This document shows positions 4,546-7,759 of a stretch of DNA of 7,759 bases, piece by piece; position 1 is the stretch's first letter, and each line of letters starts with the position of its first letter. Both the position numbers and the translations under genes were made by a program. The stretch is taken from contig CAIKXW010000116.1 of NCBI GenBank assembly GCA_903831485.1, forward strand, positions 1 to 7,759, written 5' to 3'. The DNA comes from an uncultured Alphaproteobacteria bacterium (GTDB lineage Bacteria; Pseudomonadota; Alphaproteobacteria; Caulobacterales; Hyphomonadaceae). A model generated the notes under the pieces. It was not told the origin of the DNA and did no database searches. It saw only the letters and a program-made list of their open reading frames with translations.

Positions 4546-5685
4546 ATGAAAAACCTGACCCAGCGCATCGACGCAGCCCTTGCCTCCGCCCTCAACGAGA
4601 AACGCATCGTCGGCGCCGTGATCGCCGTGATGAAGGATGGCGAACTCACCCACTTCAAGCCCTACGGCCTCGCCAACCGCGAACAGGGAAAGCCGATGAC
4701 GGAAGACGCTATCTTCCGCCTCGCCTCGATCTCCAAGCCAATTGTCACCGCCGCAGCCATGCGCATGATCGAACTCGGCAAGTTCGCACTCGACACCCCC
4801 GTCACCGACTTCCTGCCCGACTTCAAGCCGAAGGCGCCGGACGGCTCAACCCCCGCCATCACCATCCGCCATCTGCTCACCCACACCGCCGGCCTGAGCT
4901 ATGATTTCCTTCAGCCGCCCGAGGGCCCCTACAACACCATTCCGGTGTCCGCCGGCATCGATGGCGACTTCACGATGGAGGACAATCTCGCCCGCATGGT
5001 GAAGGCTGGCCTCACCTTCCCGCCCGGCGCCATGTGGCTCTACTCTGTCGCCATCGACGTGCTCGGCGCGGTGATGGCGAAGGCCGAAGGCACGGACGTC
5101 GAAGGCGCGGTCCACAAATACGTCACCGGCCCGATGCAGATGACCGACACGTCCTTCTTCGTCACCGACGAGAAGCGCCTCGTGCAGCCCTATTCCAACG
5201 CCGCGCCCGAGCCCGTTCCGATCGGCGACAATTTCAAGCAGCCCTTCGTGCCCGGCTGCGCGCCGATCAATCTCGGCACCTCACGCGCCTTCAACCGCAA
5301 CGCCTTCCAGGGCGGCGGCGGCTGCATGAACGGCAAGGCGCTCGACATTGTCCGTATGCTCGACGCCATCCGCGCCGGCGGGGCGCCGATCCTGTCGAAG
5401 GAAACGACCCAGCAGATGATGTCCAACCAGGTCGGCCCGCTCCGCATTCTGTTCGATCCCACCGGCAACACCGCCTTCGGCTTCGGCGGCTCGATCCTCC
5501 TCGACCCCGCAGCCTCAGGCTCGGCCCTCTCCCCCGGCTCCTGGCAATGGGGCGGCGTCTGGGGCCACAGCTGGTTCGTCGATCCCACGCGCAAGCTGAC
5601 GATCGTGAACCTCACGAACACGACGCTCGAAGGCATGGCCGGTCAGCTTCCCGGAGATGTGCAGCGGGCGGCAGTCGCAGCCTAG
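4546..5685 (+). CDS. Serine hydrolase, class C beta-lactamase fold (EstB-like esterase family VIII)
   Basis: This 379-residue protein belongs to the beta-lactamase/penicillin-binding-protein-like serine hydrolases. The nucleophile motif is S61-I-S-K64 in FRLASISKP. The second motif is in PGAMWLYSVAIDVLG, with Y166 as the expected general base. The third region is WQWGGVWGHSWFVDP (W333-P347), where family VIII esterases carry a W-x-G-type element in place of the beta-lactamase KTG. HLLTHTAGLSYDF (109-121) is also characteristic. There is no signal peptide, so it should act in the cytoplasm, which argues against a periplasmic beta-lactamase and for an esterase, amidase or peptidase. The start is the only one compatible with the promoter just ahead. 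Its TAG overlaps the cmk TAG on the other strand. The natural substrate cannot be predicted. Confidence 0.92.
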   Translation: MKNLTQRIDAALASALNEKRIVGAVIAVMKDGELTHFKPYGLANREQGKPMTEDAIFRLASISKPIVTAAAMRMIELGKFALDTPVTDFLPDFKPKAPDGSTPAITIRHLLTHTAGLSYDFLQPPEGPYNTIPVSAGIDGDFTMEDNLARMVKAGLTFPPGAMWLYSVAIDVLGAVMAKAEGTDVEGAVHKYVTGPMQMTDTSFFVTDEKRLVQPYSNAAPEPVPIGDNFKQPFVPGCAPINLGTSRAFNRNAFQGGGGCMNGKALDIVRMLDAIRAGGAPILSKETTQQMMSNQVGPLRILFDPTGNTAFGFGGSILLDPAASGSALSPGSWQWGGVWGHSWFVDPTRKLTIVNLTNTTLEGMAGQLPGDVQRAAVAA

Positions 5686-6305
5686 CGCCTTCGGGTCTCG
5701 ACGACCTCAAGCGCCCTCGCGAGACACTCTTCCGGCGTCATCGTCGTGGTGTCGATCCACACCGCATCGTCCGCCGGTTTCATCGGCGCATCCTTCCGCG
5801 CCGCATCGCGCGCATCTCGTTCCTTCAGCTGCTCGAGAACACCAGCCTCCGTCACGTTCTCACCGATACCGGACAGTTCCAGAAACCGCCGCCGCGCCCG
5901 CTCTTCGACAGCCGCATCGACCCACAGCTTCACGTCCGCGTGCGGCGCAATCACCGTCCCGATGTCCCGCCCATCGAGAAGCGCGCCGCCTTCCTGCTGA
6001 GCAAAACTCCGCTGCAACTCGAACAGCGCCCGACGCACCGCCGGCAAACTTGCCACCACCGAAGCCGCGGCCCCGACGCTCGAACTCCTCAGCTCACGCT
6101 CATCGAACGGCTCAAGCCTGACACCGGCCGCCAGCCGCACGCATGCATCCTCGTCCTTCAGCTCGACACCCGCATCCATCGCCGCCTTCGCAACCGCGCG
6201 GTAAAGCAACCCCGTATCGAGATGCGGCAGCCCATAATGCTTCGCCAGCCGCTTCGCCAGCGTGCCCTTGCCCGAGGATGTCGTGCCATCGATCGCGATG
6301 ATCAT
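5682..6305 (-). CDS. cmk: Cytidylate kinase
   Basis: This 207-residue P-loop kinase phosphorylates CMP and dCMP with ATP, recycling pyrimidine nucleotides from RNA and lipid turnover. It shows the Walker A GTTSSGKGT (7-15), LDTGLLYRAVA (29-39), the nucleotide-monophosphate-site LDGRDIGTVIAP (110-121) with ADVKLWVDA, and the lid/C-terminal ERDARDAARKDAP...DDAVWIDTT. Length is at the short end for bacterial Cmk (about 210-230). The ATG overlaps the aroA stop (ATGA, 6302-6305), so it is translationally coupled to aroA, and GAGAAG/AAGG purine stretches lie just upstream. aroA-cmk-rpsA is a familiar alphaproteobacterial order, but here no rpsA follows. Instead the gene ends on a CTAG shared with the opposing serine hydrolase. 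Confidence 0.97.
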   Translation of the reverse strand: MIIAIDGTTSSGKGTLAKRLAKHYGLPHLDTGLLYRAVAKAAMDAGVELKDEDACVRLAAGVRLEPFDERELRSSSVGAAASVVASLPAVRRALFELQRSFAQQEGGALLDGRDIGTVIAPHADVKLWVDAAVEERARRRFLELSGIGENVTEAGVLEQLKERDARDAARKDAPMKPADDAVWIDTTTMTPEECLARALEVVETRRR

Positions 6306-7633
6306 TGGCCTTGCTTCTCGATCGTGGCCCCCAGCGTCGCCATGTGGTCGAAGAACTCCGGATAGCTCGTCGCGATCATTGCAATATCGTCGACCGCCAC
6401 CACATCCTTCGCAGCCGAGCCCATCACCAGCGCGCTCATGGCAATCCTGTGGTCATGGCGCGCTTCCACCAGACCACCGCCCGACACGCCGCGCGCGCCA
6501 AGACCTGTCACGATGAAGCCGTCGGGCAATTCCTCAACCGCAACGCCATTGACGGACAGCATCGCACAGATCGCCTTGATCCGGTCGCTCTCCTTCACAC
6601 GCAGCTCGGCCGCCCCTGTCACCTTTGTCTTCCCGTCCGCAAACGCCGCCAGCACAGCAAAGATCGGCAGCTCGTCGATCATCGACGGCACAAGCATTGG
6701 ATCGAGCGTGATCCCCTTCAGCCGTGAAGCCGATGCAATTGCCCGCATCGTCGCCTCGCCCGTCGCCTGTCCATCGCCCTCGACCGTCAGGTCGGCCCCC
6801 ATCTGACGCGCGGCATCGAAGAACCCCGTCCGCGTCCGGTTATCCAGCATGCCCGTCACGGTCGCGCCGCCCTCGCCCGCGATCAGGCCAAGCGCGACGG
6901 CAAACGCAGCTGACGAGGGATCGCCGGCAACAGTCGCCCCCTTGATCGCACGCAGCGATTGCCCACCTCGGATGGAGACAACGGGTCCACCCTCCGCCCG
7001 CTGCTCGACGCCGACCTCGACGCCGAACGCCCGCAGCATCCGCTCCGTGTGGTCGCGCGTCGCTTCCTTCTCCTCGACCACGGTCACGCCCTTAGCGCGC
7101 AACCCGGCAAGCATGATCGCAGACTTGACCTGGGCCGAAGCCTCCGGCGGCGCATAGCGGATCGCTTTCAGCTTTCCGCCCCGGATAACCGCTGGCAGGC
7201 GCCCGCCGGCAGCAGTCTCTGCTGTGACGCCCATGTCCCGCAGGGGCTTCAGCACCCGCTCCATCGGCCGCGAGGACAAAGACGCATCGCCAATGAAGCG
7301 TGCAGACACGTCGTGCCCGCCGACCAGCCCCATCATCAGCCGGGCGCCGGTTCCAGAGTTGCCGAAATCGAGATCGTCCGTTGGCGTACGAAACCCGGCT
7401 TGGCCCACGCCGGCGATCGTCCACGCGCCCTGGCCCGTCCGCTCCACACCGGCGCCGAGCGCCTTCACGGCGCGCGCCGTGTTCAGCACATCCTCGCCTT
7501 CCAGCAACCCCGTCACGGTAGATTCGCCGCTCGCAACGGCAGCCATCATGATGGCCCTGTGCGAGCAGGATTTGTCCCCAGGGGCGCGGATGCTTCCGGC
7601 GATACGGGCCACAGGTCTTGAACGCGCGCGCAT
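6302..7633 (-). CDS. aroA: 3-phosphoshikimate 1-carboxyvinyltransferase (EPSP synthase), class II-like
   Basis: This 443-residue enzyme transfers enolpyruvyl from PEP to shikimate-3-phosphate, the sixth shikimate step to chorismate. It aligns end to end with CP4-type EPSPS as I recall it. Landmarks: APGDKSCSHR (18-26, K21), LLEGEDVLNT (43-52), LDFGNSGTGARL (88-99), ASAQVKSA (165-172), RDHTE (193-197), DNRTRTG (264-270), VPSMIDELP with catalytic D320, ELRVKESDR with E348, and HDHRIAMS (393-400). The GDKS, SAQxK, RxHxE and NxTR motifs are those used to define class II. Two points differ from CP4: Gly94 sits where CP4 has the glyphosate-excluding Ala100, and Cys23 replaces Ile in GDKSISHR. ATG 7633 is the only usual start before an in-frame TAA upstream. 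It is the first gene of an aroA-cmk pair. Confidence 0.96.
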   Translation of the reverse strand: MRARSRPVARIAGSIRAPGDKSCSHRAIMMAAVASGESTVTGLLEGEDVLNTARAVKALGAGVERTGQGAWTIAGVGQAGFRTPTDDLDFGNSGTGARLMMGLVGGHDVSARFIGDASLSSRPMERVLKPLRDMGVTAETAAGGRLPAVIRGGKLKAIRYAPPEASAQVKSAIMLAGLRAKGVTVVEEKEATRDHTERMLRAFGVEVGVEQRAEGGPVVSIRGGQSLRAIKGATVAGDPSSAAFAVALGLIAGEGGATVTGMLDNRTRTGFFDAARQMGADLTVEGDGQATGEATMRAIASASRLKGITLDPMLVPSMIDELPIFAVLAAFADGKTKVTGAAELRVKESDRIKAICAMLSVNGVAVEELPDGFIVTGLGARGVSGGGLVEARHDHRIAMSALVMGSAAKDVVAVDDIAMIATSYPEFFDHMATLGATIEKQGQ

Positions 7634-7693
7634 GGGCTTTCGACGCCTTGTGGATAGCTCCGCCCGACCCCATCTGGCCGTCCGAACATGAGC

Positions 7694-7721
7694 GCTTTAC
7701 AGCCTCGCGCAGACATGGCAA
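7694..7721 (-). promoter_or_regulatory. Candidate aroA promoter
   Basis: On the minus strand TTGCCA (7721-7716) and TAAAGC (7699-7694) are separated by 16 bases. This would place the transcript start near 7687, with a leader of about 54 bases. The ribosome binding site is weak: AAGG at 7649-7646, twelve bases from the ATG. Both hexamers are imperfect, so this is a tentative call. The rest of 7634-7759 holds no gene I can support. Confidence 0.3.
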
Positions 7722-7759
7722 GCGCCGACCCAAGCATGGGGAAAAGACCTTGGCTAACA

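Noticed and set aside
5034..6365. A 443-codon plus-strand frame across the hydrolase and opposite cmk
   Set aside because: It overlaps two confident genes in other frames and its product is Arg/His-rich low-complexity sequence, so it is a composition shadow.
7688..7759. Start of a divergent plus-strand gene at the right edge (ATG 7688, 7715 or 7736, or a TTG at 7750 after GGGGA)
   Set aside because: Only 10-72 bases are available. A small conserved gene divergent from aroA is common in alphaproteobacteria, and TTGGCTAAC could be such a start, but no protein feature can be seen here.

Overview
The window reads as a high-G+C alphaproteobacterial chromosome, probably of the Caulobacterales/Hyphomonadaceae/sphingomonad kind. 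This is inference from a class II (CP4-like) EPSP synthase, an aroA-cmk pair, tightly packed ATGA-coupled genes, GC-rich third codon positions and an apparently leaderless promoter. No phage, transposase, CRISPR array, tRNA or rRNA was seen.

Layout, left to right. (1) Positions 1-1377, plus strand: the 3' end of a short-chain dehydrogenase, a GTP cyclohydrolase I (folE) and a stand-alone BLUF blue-light sensor. The genes are closely packed and look like part of a light or photo-oxidative-stress cluster that continues off the left edge. A 21-codon reading frame exactly bridges the dehydrogenase stop and the folE start, with ATGA overlaps at both ends. (2) Positions 1381-3488, minus strand: argD-argF, an ATGA-coupled arginine biosynthesis operon. 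It ends tail-to-tail with the BLUF gene, with only three bases between the stops. (3) Positions 3489-3875: a gene-free region with a strong argD ribosome binding site, a weak promoter candidate and four copies of a TTT(T)GGGG-type tract. (4) Positions 3876-4385, plus strand: an unrecognised 169-residue protein whose last 30 residues are encoded inside a large imperfect palindrome (4287-4423). (5) Positions 4546-5685, plus strand: a cytoplasmic EstB-like class C beta-lactamase-fold serine hydrolase, read from what looks like a leaderless promoter. (6) Positions 5682-7633, minus strand: aroA-cmk (shikimate pathway and CMP phosphorylation), ATGA-coupled. cmk ends tail-to-tail with the hydrolase on a shared CTAG that is the stop codon on both strands. 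(7) Positions 7634-7759: the aroA upstream region.

Most of the window is core metabolism: arginine, chorismate, pyrimidine nucleotides and pterins. The less ordinary parts are the folE-BLUF pairing with its variant zinc-site motif and bridging mini-ORF, the palindrome that forms a gene end, the GTTTTGGGG-type tracts before argD, and the two convergent junctions without room for a terminator.
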